The notes below the pieces were generated by a model. That model did no database searches and had not been told where the DNA came from. It saw only the letters and a list, made by a program, of their open reading frames with translations. Shown one piece after another: positions 22,490 through 34,260 of a DNA stretch of 64,000 bases. Source of the DNA: Cycas panzhihuaensis (lineage: Eukaryota; Cycadophyta); the NCBI GenBank assembly GCA_023213395.1, contig CM041465.1, positions 96,975,741 to 97,039,740 of the forward strand, given 5' to 3'. How positions within the stretch are numbered: position 1 is the first letter of the stretch; each line of letters begins with the position of its first letter. The translations under genes and the position numbers were made by a program.

Positions 22490-23580
22490 TATACTCAATG
22501 CTAAGGGAATAATAGGACCAAAGTTTAGAGATAGTATGATCAATAGAGGAAGGTAAGGAAATCAATTAATAATGAGATGGTAATAAATAATATCAATTAT
22601 GATTGTCATAAAGAGGAAGAAGAAACATAATTAGAATGATTATGGTTGATATTAGCAAGGTGTCAAGAAGGGTTTGATCATAACTGAGACCATAATGGAC
22701 CTAAATGACTCATCTAAATGAACCCAACCTATAGATAGATGGGTGGAGATGAAGCTATCATATGACTTATCCCATATTATAAGAGGATAATAATCATATA
22801 ATTTTTTAATTTTCTTTTTCTTTTTCTTTACTTTTTACTTTTCTCCTTTTCTTACTTATTATTATTATTTTTTTCTTTGTCTCTTTTTTCTTTTTTACTT
22901 TCATTTTTTTCTTTTACAAAAAGGAAACTATAATCATCCAATTATAATTTTTTTTTGCTCAACACAGCAAGAATTTATCCTTTTTAATAGAATCTAAAAT
23001 AAAGAGACTAATCTCCTTAAGGATCGAATTGCAGGAAAAGAAGAGATCAAAATCACAATGTCTCTACATGTAACGGGAAGGTAACAGAATGGGTATTCAC
23101 CTTAGAAGATAAGTAAAGTGAACCAAGGATGATAAAGACAATCAAAGAAAATAGGTGATATATGGTCAAATAGGAATCCTCAAATAGAAGTACTAGCAAA
23201 TAGAAGTATGATTTCAAGTAATAACCAAATACCTGAAGATGACGAAAGTGTTTCTCTTTCAATGATGAAAATACAATAAGGTTGGGGGCCCAAATTCTCC
23301 TTTGAGTATGGAACTCAAAAGAAAATAAGATCCAAATACAGTGATAGAACACTCACAATCAATGTAGATGCTAGAAAGAATAAAAGGCTTACATAACCAT
23401 GAGTAGGGTCTCTCGTAAAAGTACAACGATGCTTAAGAAAATACAAGAAAAGGCCAAGAAAAAGAAGAGATTACCCATAGTTTTAGCTCATTAGGTAAAG
23501 AGAAAGATTTAGATCCATAGTTTATCCTCATTATGGAGGGGATGAATGTGTGCCTCTAGGTATAAAACTCTCTTAGATAC
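22490..23580. other. E7 spacer after integrase
   Basis: No gene supported. A pyrimidine-rich stretch lies at 22803-22920, and two copies of the CATAGTTTT..CTCATTA core near 23480 and 23515, shared with the tandem repeats at 18277. A 99-codon - strand frame at 23053-23352 has no recognisable domain. Confidence 0.6.
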
Positions 23581-23589
23581 TAAGAATTA

Positions 23590-24950
23590 ATAGGCCTTTT
23601 AAATTCTAATTCTTCTAACATTGAAATTTGATAAGCTATGTTGGTCAAATCTTCAATTACTAGAAAAGGTCCCATCCACTTGGGAGAAAATTTACATTGC
23701 TAATCATGTAAATATTCTAACTTTAACACTTTATCACTAACATTGAACCTCCTAGGTCTAAGTTGCCTATTATGTACATCTTGAACCTTAGCCTTAGATG
23801 CCATATTATTTTGTAGGGCTTGCAAATAAGTCTCATCTAATTTTTCAAGTTCTAAGAGAAGTGTTTCTCTTTGAAATTCTTCATCAGTAAACTCCTTTAA
23901 TGAGACACACAAGGATGGAATCTCAACCTCTAATAGGAGTATAGCCTCAATACCATAAATAAGAGAAAATGGTGTCATGCCAATGTCATTCCTAATAGAG
24001 GTCCTATAGGCTAATAATTCTAGAAATAATTGAGTATGCCAATTCCTATGAGAAGTAGCAACTGTCTTAAGTAAGGTCTTATTAAAAGCTTCTACCTAAC
24101 CACTTACCTGAGGATGATAAGGGGCAGATAACCTATGAGTTATATGGAACTTACTACATAATTTGTTGACATAGGGATTACATAATAAAGTCCCATTATT
24201 AGTAATAATAACATCTGACACCCCAAAACAAATGATATGTTGAAATATAAATGTGGAAATAGTTTTTTTAGTAACAGTAACTAATAGGATAACTTCACTT
24301 TATTTTATAAAATATTTAGTTGTAGTTAGGATAAATTTATGCCCATTAGATGATGCTAAAAAAATTTGACCAATGAGATTAAGCTCCCATTGGGAAAAGG
24401 ACCAAGGCGAAACTATTGACCTTATTTCTTGCATGGGTTTATATATCAATGTTGTATGGGATTGACATTTCTAACATTTTTGGACATAAGAATGAGCATC
24501 TTTGAACAAGGTAGGCCAATAATAGCCCATACTGAGTATATGTTGGTCCATCAATCAACCACCAAAATGCCCACCATATGTTCCTTCATAGGATTTGATT
24601 AAGGCAGCTAACATTTCATCAAGAGAGAGGCACCTTAGAAGGATTTCATCAAAAGAACACTTATAAAGTACATCGTTGAGAAAAAGGTATTGCCTAATAG
24701 TAGCTAAAATTTGTCTTCTCTTCTTTAAAGTAGCAAGAGTATGGAAAGATTGATCATGGAGATATAATCTAATTTCTCTATACCATGGATCATCAGAAGG
24801 GATGGACTGGATATGGAGGATGTATTCATCCAGGAGGGAATCAGCAATAGGTTAGCTAGTAAGATTAGGGAGAGGAGCATCAGCCATGATCTTGAGGATA
24901 GTCATCCTCTTTTTAGATTTCCTATTAATTACTTGTAAATCAAACTTATC
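23590..24950 (-). pseudogene. E7 integrase remnant
   Basis: The - strand reads, from about 24900 down, as a decayed Tat-type integrase. The second catalytic region is 'SDVIITNNGTLL' (near 24200; the usual ITDNGT has Asp changed to Asn). The Glu region is 'PYHPQVSG' then a stop, 'VEAFNKTLL' (near 24080). The best-kept part is 23700-23978: 'MTPFSLIYGIEAILLLEVEIPSL', the signature of Tat/Ogre-like integrases, then 'NRQLRPRRFNVSDKVLKLE'. The C-terminus ends near 23590 with 'GPFLVIEDLTNIAYQIS'. Integrase joins cDNA to the genome; this copy is dead. It directly follows RNase H as in Ty3/gypsy. Confidence 0.8.
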
Positions 24951-25330
24951 TAATCAACTGATGAGGTTAAATTTAGTAAGCAAGTATCTTATAAGATCTA
25001 ACTAAATAATGAGGTGGATCCTATTCTTAAGTAGGTAGTGGCATAACTTCTTAGTAGAAAAAATCAAAGTAAGACATTCTCTTTCAAGGAAAGGATAATG
25101 AAGTTTAGAAACCATGAGGGTCCTATTAATAAAATAAATAGTTTGTTCTTTACTAAAGTCATCTTCTTGAGCTAGCATTCCTACTAATGACTCCTCTATA
25201 GCTAAAGTATACAAGATGAATGGTATATTAAACCTTGGCAGAGTAAGGATAGGTGCTAAAACTAAGGCTTGCTTCAGCTTATTGAAGGACTCTTGAACTT
25301 GAGGAGTCCATCATAACTCAACATCTTTTT
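24950..25330 (-). pseudogene. E7 gypsy RNase H remnant
   Basis: A - strand frame at 25002-25214 reads 'LYT-like' to 'MLAQEDDFSKEQTIYFINRTL', 'LERECLTLIFSTKKLCHYLL', the normal plant gypsy RNase H next to RT ('AMLAQ...KE.AIYYISRTL...E..CLAL.FA..KLRHY'). The first catalytic Asp (usually YTSATD/CDAS) is not kept. Lies between RT and integrase as expected. Confidence 0.85.
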
Positions 25331-26240
25331 TTGAAAGATTAGTAATAGGCTTAGCATCTAGGGCAAAATTAATGATGAAACATCTTAAGAAACCAAGTCT
25401 ACTTAGAAAAGATTTAATTTATATTTGGGTCTTAGGAGGAGACATTTTGATAATCACCTTGATCTTATTGGGATCAATCCTAATCTTATCATAGGAAACG
25501 ATGTTTCCCAACATCTTTCTTATCATAATGGTAAAAATGTACTTAGAAGGATTAAGGCATAAATTATATTTCTTATATTTTTCAAAGATCACTCTAAAAG
25601 GTCATATAGATGATCATGCCTCTTATGAGCAAGAGTGAGCATATCATCCAAATATATAACATTGATATTACCAATCAAGTTATGGAAAATATGCACCATA
25701 GCTCTTTGATACATTACACCAACATTCTTCAATCTAAATGGCATGACTTTATAGACAAAGGTACCTTAGGGAGTGGTAAAAGTAGTCTTATGATTGTGGT
25801 GAGGTGAAATAATGATTTGATTATATCCTAAAAAACCATCCATGAGAGACATTACCTCAAAACTAGTCATCTAGTCCTAAATTTGATCAAGAAAAGGGAG
25901 AGAAAAATTATCCTTGGGATACATCTCATTAATATCATTAAAGTTAATGCAAATTCAAATTGAACCATTCCTCTTTACTACATGAACCATGTTAGAAACC
26001 CATTGAGAATAGCTGACACTATGAATGAATCTAACTCCTAATAGCTTCTCCACTTCCTATCTAATAGCAAGTGAGAGGCATGGATGAATAGAGCATTGTC
26101 TCTGTCATTTAGGTTTAATGCCAAGAATTACCATAATGTTGTGTTCGATGACTTGGGAGTCGAGGCCATGCATATCTTTATAATCCCATGTAAAAACTAA
26201 GAAAAACTCACAAAAGAGATCCTTAAGTTGGGTGATCTCT
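25330..26240 (-). pseudogene. E7 reverse transcriptase remnant
   Basis: Blocks in order on the - strand: 'FIHSVSYSQWVSNMVHV' and 'RNGSI' (26030-25960), 'ICINFNDINEMYPKDNFSLPFLDQI' (around 25955-25880, the usual 'ICVDFRDLNKACPKDDFPLP'), 'VMSLMDGFLGYNQI' (near 25850, holding the first catalytic Asp), 'MPFRLKNVGVMYQRAM' (near 25740), and 'VIYLDDMLTLAHKRHDHL' at about 25660-25605, with the YLDD catalytic box intact. The thumb region is full of stops. The enzyme copies element RNA into cDNA. Confidence 0.85.
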
Positions 26241-27400
26241 TAAGGAGTGAAACTAGCTCTCAACTTAATAATTCTAGGAATGTCTCTTATCTCTAGGTCT
26301 ATATCAATGCTTTATTCCATAAGCATTATGTTTCCTTCCTCAAAATGAGGAGGGGCATGCTCTATTAAAGAAATAGACTCTTAACGTTAAAAATGATTAA
26401 CTATTACCTTTGGAAAACCCAACTTATAATATATGTTAGGGAAACTAGGAGATAAACCTACTAGGTACTCTATAATCACCTCATCATTTTTACAATGGTC
26501 TAAGTGTAAGAGGTTGACAAGGAGAAGGTCTCTAAGTAGATGAGTGGACAAAGAGAGAGGCATAAAAAGTGAAAGAGGATCAACTAAAGAGTATAGACAG
26601 GTAGGAACAAACTCAATGATTGAAGGAATATGAGAAAAGGAAATAGGCCTATCAATAAACTCCCAAGTTGAAGCAAAAGTTTGATTTAATTCTTGATGAT
26701 TCTTACTACAGTCTCCATTAGACAAAGATATTAGGATGAGAAAGGATGGGGAAGAATCCACATGAGGATGAGAAGGAAATGAAATAGTGGAGATCAAATT
26801 AACTTCCCTTACTGTAGTGGAGGTACTATGATTGCTTTGGCCAATATCAAGTGAGTCAACATCTTCGCCCCTTGATTCTAGGTTTGGGTGTCAATGCAAT
26901 ACATCTTCTTGTCATGTCTATTTAACCATGTCATAAAGAAAGAATACTAAGAGAAAGAAGAGAAGACATCAACATGCAAATCATATGTAATTAGAGTTGA
27001 ATACATTCTTGATGAAAGATTAGTAATAGAAGAAGCCATAGCATTTACCCATGAGGGTAAACACAAGATCTATAAGAAGTGTGAGGGAATGAGGAGGAAA
27101 GCATTCATATCAATAATACTAGTCACATGTGGGCTTCCATAAGATATGATGGAAGGAGTTATTTCTTAATCAAGAATAGAAGAAGAGATCAAAGGCTAAT
27201 TAGTCAAGTCCAAAGTAATAGGACTAGATGAGGAACCTGGTGACAAAAGAACAATCTCAACCAAATCCACATCCTTTACTTCTAGATGAGTAGAAGGATC
27301 TTTAGTGGAAAAGTATTGACCTAAACCAAGTGATTGAAGTAAGTACTCTAAAGAGCTTGAGGATTCACCAGGTTCTAAAAAAGTCTTAATAAGAGGAACA
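26240..27400 (-). pseudogene. E7 protease-RT linker
   Basis: A - strand frame of 136 codons (26387-26797) and flanking sequence occupy the position of the variable acidic linker between protease and RT. Near 26340 a block 'HFEEGN' is shared with E9 ('HFKEGN', near 40850), which fixes the homology. Closer to RT is 'DMHGLDSQVIEHNIMV' (near 26170-26125), equivalent to the common 'DIPGLDPKLVVHKLNV'. No catalytic function is expected. Confidence 0.65.
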
Positions 27401-27541
27401 AACCACTAACATTTGGGTAATCCATGGTCTACCCAAAAGAATATTATACTCTAGGTCAAGATTGATAATAGTAAGCTCAGTGAGAACTATCTTTTCTTCT
27501 AATGTAAGAGGAAAAGTGACTTGACCTAAAGGCACTAAAAG
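27400..27541 (-). pseudogene. E7 aspartic protease, C-terminal half
   Basis: The - strand reads 'PLGQVTFPLTLEEK' and 'LEYNILLGRPWI' (near 27440), the C-terminal signature of plant gypsy retropepsins (LLGRPW). The N-terminal half, with 'EGSSINVIS', is 20 kb away at 48300-48330. E9 separates the two. The E9 protease at 41780-42020 shows the undivided version and aligns with both halves. Confidence 0.85.
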
Positions 27542-30522
27542 TGCACCTTTGGGGGTTACTAGGTCTTAACTATCCTACTAGTTATAGAAGCTAATAAGTG
27601 GGAGGAAAGAAAAGTGGCCAAGATATCCTCAAAGGGCATCCACATGTCAGAACATAGGTTTGAAGACCTGCAATTGGGTACAAGCTACCTCTCTTCCAAG
27701 GGCTCTCCTTGATGTGAAATAAAGGAAGTGGGAAAGACATCCTTAGGTTGCCAAGTAGCCAAGTTAGGACTCTCCTACCCTTAGGATGAAAGAGGGTGAA
27801 AAGAATCTCCTTTTGAGGAGGAGACAAAAGAGCAATGGTTCCCTATAGAAAGGAACCCTAGAAAACAAGAAGAAGGGGTGATGATTGTTATAAGTATGTG
27901 GTGGTATATTTATTTTATCGTTTAGCTTTAGCATAATGGAAGCAACTAGTTTCAAGCTTCTACATAGGTTGCAAGAAGAAGGGAGGTGGGTTGGTATTTG
28001 TTTGATTGTTGTAAGGTAGGTTTACTTCTAATCAATAATTATGGTAGTGTTTAATTTTTGCAATGCCTATGATACAAATAAAAGTTAGTGACAAAGTAAA
28101 CTAACTACTCTCCCTCGCACTCAATTCCTTTTCTCTTAAAAGGGAAGAAGTTTTGCAAGAGAGCAAAAGAAAAGAGAAGAAAATGATGTTTATCTACTTA
28201 CAACTAGTTTTCTTTTTTATGCAAGAAATAAAATGTGGTGCTACAATGTTTCTTACTTGTGCAAGAATGAGATTAAAGTATTTTTGGAATCCTTTCCTAA
28301 ATGTGGTATGCAAGGCTAAGAGGAAAGGGGAACATGTGAGCTTTTCCTTTTGTATGCAAAGGGAAAGAGGGGAATGGTTTGTTTACACTATGCTTCTTTC
28401 TTATGAAAAATACATAAACACGTTAGAAAAATAATGAGACATTTCCATTACTAATAGTTTTTTCTTTCTTTTTTTTTTTTTTTGGAGGGGGGGGGGGGGG
28501 GGGGGGGGAAGGTGGGTAGAAAGGTAAGGAGAGAAAAAGTTTGAGTCGAGTGCATCTAGTTCAATGGCATTTGATGCAGTAATCTAGCTCTTCTTTGTGT
28601 GTCCTTCTTAGTGGTAGCCTCGCTTCCCTTGTTGTCACTAATGCTATTGACGGACCTCAAGTGGGGCTTCCTTACCTTGCCCAAGTTTGAATAAATGAAA
28701 CAAAAAGAAGGTAGTGAAAAGGAAAGTACAACATAAACCAAAATAAGAAACAATATTACCTCTTGGCAGAAATTACTAGATTTATAGATGGGTCCACCCC
28801 CACCTAAATCATACAACAAATAACTTCTACGAACAACAAATATTCATACATATATGCCAATTTACTAATGAAAGATGTTTAGAATGTTAGTTTGGTTGTG
28901 TAATAATAAATAAGATCTCAAGCAATATTTTGATACCTAGTACAACATACAACATCTAATGAGTAAGAGAAGCAAGGAGTAAGAAGGAGTGATAGTGTTG
29001 CCTCTGAATGGAAAGCTCCACTACAATCTAGGTTTCTTCTAAATAGACAAATGGGATCTCATAATTAGGTAGTGATTTCTCAATGGCAAAGAGTTCTGAG
29101 GTGGGGTGATAGATCACCAATGAAGAAAGCTACAAGTTTCATGTCCAAGTATTGCACTAGTTGAGGTGTGAAGGAGAAGGATATTAGCTAGCATTAAGGA
29201 AGGGATTACCCTAATGGAAGGGGGATTTTAGATCTAGAATTCAAGCCCATAACCCTTCCTATAATCTTCTCTAGCTACTTCTATCCTCTCCTTGCTAATA
29301 ACTAATGATTTGGAGGATGAAATAAGAGGTTTTATAGTAGGTAGAGGGGTTGCCTCTAACGTTTATGATAGATTTACTTCTAATGATCATGAAAAGGAGT
29401 TGTTAAATCTAAAAATTGTTAAGAAACACAGTAGTTCATCAAAAGAATGAGATAACACATAAGTGTTTAGCAACCAAAATCATAGTAAGATAGCTTACCT
29501 TTTGGATGAAAGAAGGGATGGTGTAGGTGAGAGTTTTTAGCTTGAAAATTTAGAGTCTTAGAGGAGAAATTTCTATGTTGGAGGGGGAAAAACCATCTCT
29601 TCTTTTATCTTGATAGCTTGAGGTTGATGTAGTGCTATCATAGAGCTTGATTTTTCTTATTTTTCCTTTGCCAAAGTATTATTATGTGCATGGACTACAA
29701 ATAGATATGTAAAGGATGAGAGTTTTTAGAGAAAGTGTGAAGCTTTTAGAGAAAGTAAGTTGAAGAGGAAGAAAAATTAGTTTGAATTCCAGTTTTTATG
29801 GTTTAAGTGAGGTTTTGGGACCATTAGGGCCTAATCTGGGCTAGTCTTTAGGCTAGGGATTGTGTCAAGCTTGCAATAAGTGTAATTTTAGTTGTTTCAG
29901 GTCATATTTAAACTTATAATAATTGCATCCCAAAATGATTCATGACACCACTAATATATTAATAGTACTATTAATATATTAACATGGCACAAAAATCAAA
30001 GCATTACAGATAAAAAAGGGAGTGGGGTGACAACAAATCAATGGATTTTTTTAAAAAAATGGTAAAAATGTGATAAATAATACTAAAACAAAGGGAGGGG
30101 CTAACTATTGGAGCTTGGAATTCCTCCCTAAGGGCCTATAAGTCAGTTTTGGGTTGTGTTGTGAATTAAAAGTTGATAGAAACACATGAGAAACCCATCA
30201 AGATGGGGTGGAGCTCATTAAAATGATGGTGACTAAGGGTTTTAGGGCATAAATAAAAACCAAACCATCGACACTAGTGAAATTTACAAACAAACCTCAC
30301 ACAGAGTGAGTAATAAAGGACATCAAAAACCTCAATAGGCTATCCTTAGCAGACCAAGGGATAGATGAGGCTTAACAAAATGGGATAAGATGCTAGAAGA
30401 AGGCATAAAACAAGCTAAGAATTACTCGAACTAAGCTACAAAGGCACACAAGGGACCTATTACCAAGAGGGGATTAACCATGGGAGCTTAATGGTGCCAT
30501 TGGACTGAAGTCCTAGTTGTCA
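27542..30522 (-). repeat. E9 3' LTR
   Basis: It aligns from TGGGGGTTACTAGG (27550) to GTCCTAGTTGTCA (30522) with 45046-48018, with no net length difference. Frames at 27591-27955, 28153-28434 and 28556-28819 are LTR sequence repeated in the partner and have no known domain. Confidence 0.85.
28461..28508. repeat. Poly-T/poly-G tract in the E9 3' LTR
   Basis: A run of T's followed by a run of about 20 G's. The partner LTR has the equivalent T-rich then G-rich tract at 45955-46003, interrupted by C's. Confidence 0.95.
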
Positions 30523-31199
30523 TAGCTCACAAGGTGAGTGGCAAATTCCACAATAGATCATGTGGATGGAAAACATATATTTGGGCAAGGAAGGGGAGGC
30601 ATGGCTTGGTCAATGCTCAGGGTATGTAGCCCTAGACCCAAAATATATCTGGGATAATAGAAAGGTGACCTAGGGGTTACCTATGGTGACACTTAGGTAG
30701 GTAGTATAACCATAGAAAATAGAATGGGATTAGAATCCCTATAGAAAACAAAAGAGTAGTAGAAAGGAGGAAGGAGATAAGGGGATACCCCATTGCCTTC
30801 ACATACAAGGTAAATATGATATAAACATAATCTAGAAAGATGTAAACATAATAGAAAAGAATAAAAAACCATACCATGGATGATATGAGAGTCAAGTAAA
30901 GAAGGAAACTTGTAATCACCATAGTTTTACCTCATTAGTGGCCAATTTTCAAAGGTGCAAATGGGAGGATGACCAAAAGAACCTCTCAGGAGAAGGGGGT
31001 TAATCTGTGTGGTCCACTAAGGATCGTCCAAGGAAGGGAGGTAGCACTTTAGGATAAAGTGAATGAGGTTGTTTGCTTCAACATTTTGAACATGATGGAT
31101 ATGTCAGATATCCACTAAGGAAAAGAAGGACAAAAGAGACCTAGTGATTAAGACAAGGGACCTTAATAAGGGGAAATAGACTTGATAGATCTGAGTCAG
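30523..31199. other. E9 region next to the 3' LTR
   Basis: No gene supported. It should contain the purine tract but none is clear. A copy of the CATAGTTTTACCTCATTAG core (also the E7 tandem repeat) lies at about 30918. Confidence 0.5.
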
Positions 31200-31440
31200 T
31201 TATAAGATGATGACTTGAGAATCATAATAGAGAACAATAGGGCCACACTAGAAGCAAATCACATCAATAAGGGTCTTAATAATGACCATTTACTCAGCCT
31301 TATTATTTGTGGCCTTGGATAAGTATAACTTAGAACATATGAAGTCATGTCCAGAGAGATCATAGATGATCTAGGTGGCAGCAGAAGGCCCTAGGTTATT
31401 GTGACTACCATCATCTATATAGATAAGTAGAGTCATGGCA
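31200..31440 (-). pseudogene. E9 second RNase H domain
   Basis: The - strand reads 'LLIYIDDGSHNNLGPSAAT', then (after a stop in place of Trp) 'IIYDLSGHDFICSKLYL', 'KATNNKAE', 'VIIKTLIDVI' and 'GPIVLYYDSQVII'. All three acidic positions of RNase H are visible: Asp in YIDDG, Glu in NNKAE and Asp in YDSQ. It is clearly homologous to 22200-22480. It lies between the antisense ORF and the 3' LTR, whereas the E7 copy lies between integrase and the antisense ORF. Three nonsense codons, consistent with G-to-A or C-to-T decay, inactivate it. Confidence 0.75.
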
Positions 31441-32690
31441 GTAAAAATAGATGGTCATGGAAAGGGAAGGAAGTAGTTAGAAGAGGCTTATATAACCTCA
31501 TGATAACTCAAGAAACTAGCCATAAGGGGGATAAGAGAGCCCTGTAAATAGGCTACCCAGCTTGTAGAGGGCCTGTGTTATGGATGGGAGAGGGTTATCA
31601 TAATGACAAGTTGTTTAATAGGTCCATGGGCTTGGTATAGGGCCAATTGAAACCTAAGGGAGGAAGGAGATCCCATTAAAACCTTAGAGGCTTGAATAGA
31701 TGGCAAAAATAGACTTAGGGCATCGAAACAAGCTAATGGAGTATAAACTCCAGTAGCATTTTAAACAATGCAATAATTGAGTAGAAGGGCTCATGGAAAG
31801 GTCAAAAAGAGGGCACCATAAATATGCAAAATGACAGAAAAAATGTGCATATAAGGGTAAAACTAGGCCTAGGCCCTGAAGGGATCAAAGATAAGCTAGA
31901 GGAGATGGTCTTGGTCACTCTCACATGGCAAAGAAAGGGCGCAATGCCCTAAAAGGCTCTATAAATAAAAGGAAGGTGAGGGGTGAAAATAAGATTTGTT
32001 TTCATGAATCCTCATATGATTTTAGAGGTTTGCACATCCAACACCATATTTTACCACTCCATCATGTGCTCAGCATAGGAGATTTGATTATCGGATCGAC
32101 ATGAGAAGAGAGCCATTGGACCTAGGAGTGAGAGATGGCCATAGTTAGACCTGATCTTATATGTCGATCTAGGCCTTAATCCCTTAATTTTTATTTTTTT
32201 ATTAATATTTTTTTATTAATATTTTTTTAATTGTAATTTAGGTCTTTTATAGGTAAATTGGGCCTTCTAGAACCTGTTTGAGGCCCTAAAAGGGGCTCGA
32301 CTAGGGCATTAGGGAGCCCTAGTCTTGGTGGATGGACTATAGTCTATAAAAAGGAAAAAAAATTATATATTTTTTTATTTTTTTATTTTTGGTAGGGGAA
32401 GTCGTGGAATTGCAAACTTCCTTGCAGGCTAAAGGAGAGTAGGTGGGGTCTACTGATATATTCATGGTGCTAGAGTAATTTAATGGAAAAAGAAAAACTT
32501 GAAATTTATATTAATTTTCATGTAATTTCTCTTATTTTTGGTGATAAGAGAGGATTTCTGACTGGTAGAGAGAAGATTGACTAACTATTAATGTGTTCTC
32601 TTTTATTTTTATAGCTCGTTATTGCGGTTGATAACTACAAAAACATTGGCAGGGTCATGGTCAGATTTATTGGCCTATTAGAGAGACTAG
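31441..32690. other. E9 spacer between second RNase H and antisense ORF
   Basis: No gene recognised. A T-rich, ATTTTT-repeating stretch lies at 32180-32235 and 32360-32395. The - strand up to about 31780 is fairly open and may be the N-terminal extension of the RNase H reading frame. Confidence 0.5.
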
Positions 32691-32699
32691 AGAGAGCGA

Positions 32700-34260
32700 T
32701 CCTGCAATGGTGAAGGTTGAAGAAGATCATTCACATAACTTAATATACATTATATTAGGCCCTCTTAGTGGATATCATTTCCTACTAGGACTGGAGGAGG
32801 CATGTGTTTCATCTCCCTCAAGTAGGAGATGTCACTGTCGCCCCAACAGATGTTAGCAGGATTCTGGGGGTGTTAGATAGGGGCACACCAATAGCATTGG
32901 GGACCCTCCCAAGTATGGATACAACCCATTAGGAGGCTACAGGGTTCTTCACAAGCTGGGATTACTAGGACTAGAGGGGGATACCATTGACGACTATCAT
33001 CATGTCTAGGATTTCTCATGTGAGGAAGATAATTATATTCACCATTCTATTTTAAATTTCCTATAAACATAATTACTAGGACATTTCAGGTGGGTGGATG
33101 ATGAAAATTAAGAGGTGTGAGTAGGGGGAGCAATTTGACTGGGCCACTTTGATAGTGGCTAATCTCACAACCCAGCCTAACCAGATCAGAAGGGTGGAAT
33201 GTGAAAGATTTTCATTCTACACCCTTCTTTAGTGCTAATTTTTCAATCACTTCTATGGAGTGGCTCCAACGGTAGGTCCCCAGCCTATAATAGCTCATGT
33301 CCTGATGGTACATAGGTGGCACATATGATTTAGAAGTGCAAGGGAGCTAACACATGTCAAGTAGTTAATGGCAACCACATCTTTGGATCTCCTCATATTA
33401 GATGACTATGTGAGTGACTTGTATCATGTTGTCCACTAGGGGAGCTATGAGGAGGGAGGTGAGGTAATCAATGCTCTTAGAGAGAATTCAAGGGATGAGG
33501 AGGAGGGTGAGGGAGCTACTAGTGATGACCTAGAGGTAGCAATAGTGATAGTAATAGCAATGGAGGTAGATTTAGCTGTAATTGGAGGAGAGGTCCTCAG
33601 AGTAGAGAGGAGGAGGAGGAGCTAAGAGAGGAGGAGATCATGACTATAACTATAGGTGTGGTAGGTGAGAAATCGCCAGGCATCCCAAGAGGTGAGACAT
33701 TCCTTCTACTCTAGCTTTAACTTTCGATTTGGGTATTTGATGTTCACATAGCTCATTTGATATACTGTACATATTTTAGTTTTGGTGGATTATTGGATAT
33801 GCCCCAATCAACACCCTGATGTATATGGATGGTAGATGGGGATGACATAAGAGAGCTAGTGAGGCAAGTGGTCACTAAGTTCTTCATGTGGGTATGTGAG
33901 GAGGGGTAGCCTCTTATTATAGACAATGAGAAGCCTAGGTTAGTAGGGAGATTCATTATAGCCTTTGCTTTGCTCATGTGAATATGAGACACATGGTCTA
34001 CAGAGGCCTAAGAGCTACGAGGTAAGGGAGACCAGTTGCGAGGTGAGAGGGACCAACTGTAAGGTGAGAGGGACTAACTATGAGCTAAGAGAGACTAACT
34101 ATAGGCTCAAGGAGGAGGAGCTAGTTATGTTGGTGGTGACATAAGGGTCGTTGTACTAAAGGAGAGGATTTGCAGGATAGAGAGGGAGATGGACCTATTA
34201 TAAGGCAAGAGGGACATGCTATAGGAGAGGTATGACTAATTAGTCAACTAGATGACTACT
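32700..34260 (+). pseudogene. E9 antisense ORF, plant-mobile-domain-like plus coiled coil
   Basis: Opposite in sense to E9. At 32789-32870 the + strand reads 'DWRRHVFHLPQVGDVTVAP' and 'TDVSRILGVL', a good match to the plant mobile domain core (WRxxTxxFHLPxGxxTxxxxDVxxxLG). The following 'SHVRKIIIFTI', 'NQIRRVECERFSFYTL' and 'MVHRWHI' align with blocks in the E7 antisense ORF. Acidic sequence ('ENSRDEEEGEGATSDD', near 33480) comes next. After an AT-rich break, 'DDIRELVRQVVTKFFMWVCEE' (33841-33903) leads to a heptad-repeat coiled coil at 34016-34112. Stops interrupt it at many points. Being kept in two diverged elements, in the same orientation and with the same parts, argues it was a real gene of this element lineage. 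Function unknown. Confidence 0.65.
34016..34112 (+). repeat. 21-bp tandem repeat encoding heptads
   Basis: Four and a half copies of a CGAGGTGAGAGGGACCAACTG-like unit. Seven codons per unit give RGERDQL, so the repeat encodes a coiled-coil heptad in the antisense ORF. Later copies carry stops. Confidence 0.85.

Noticed and set aside
28153-28434. Frame whose product resembles that of 45742-45951
   Set aside because: The similarity follows from both lying at the same place in the two E9 LTRs; no known domain.
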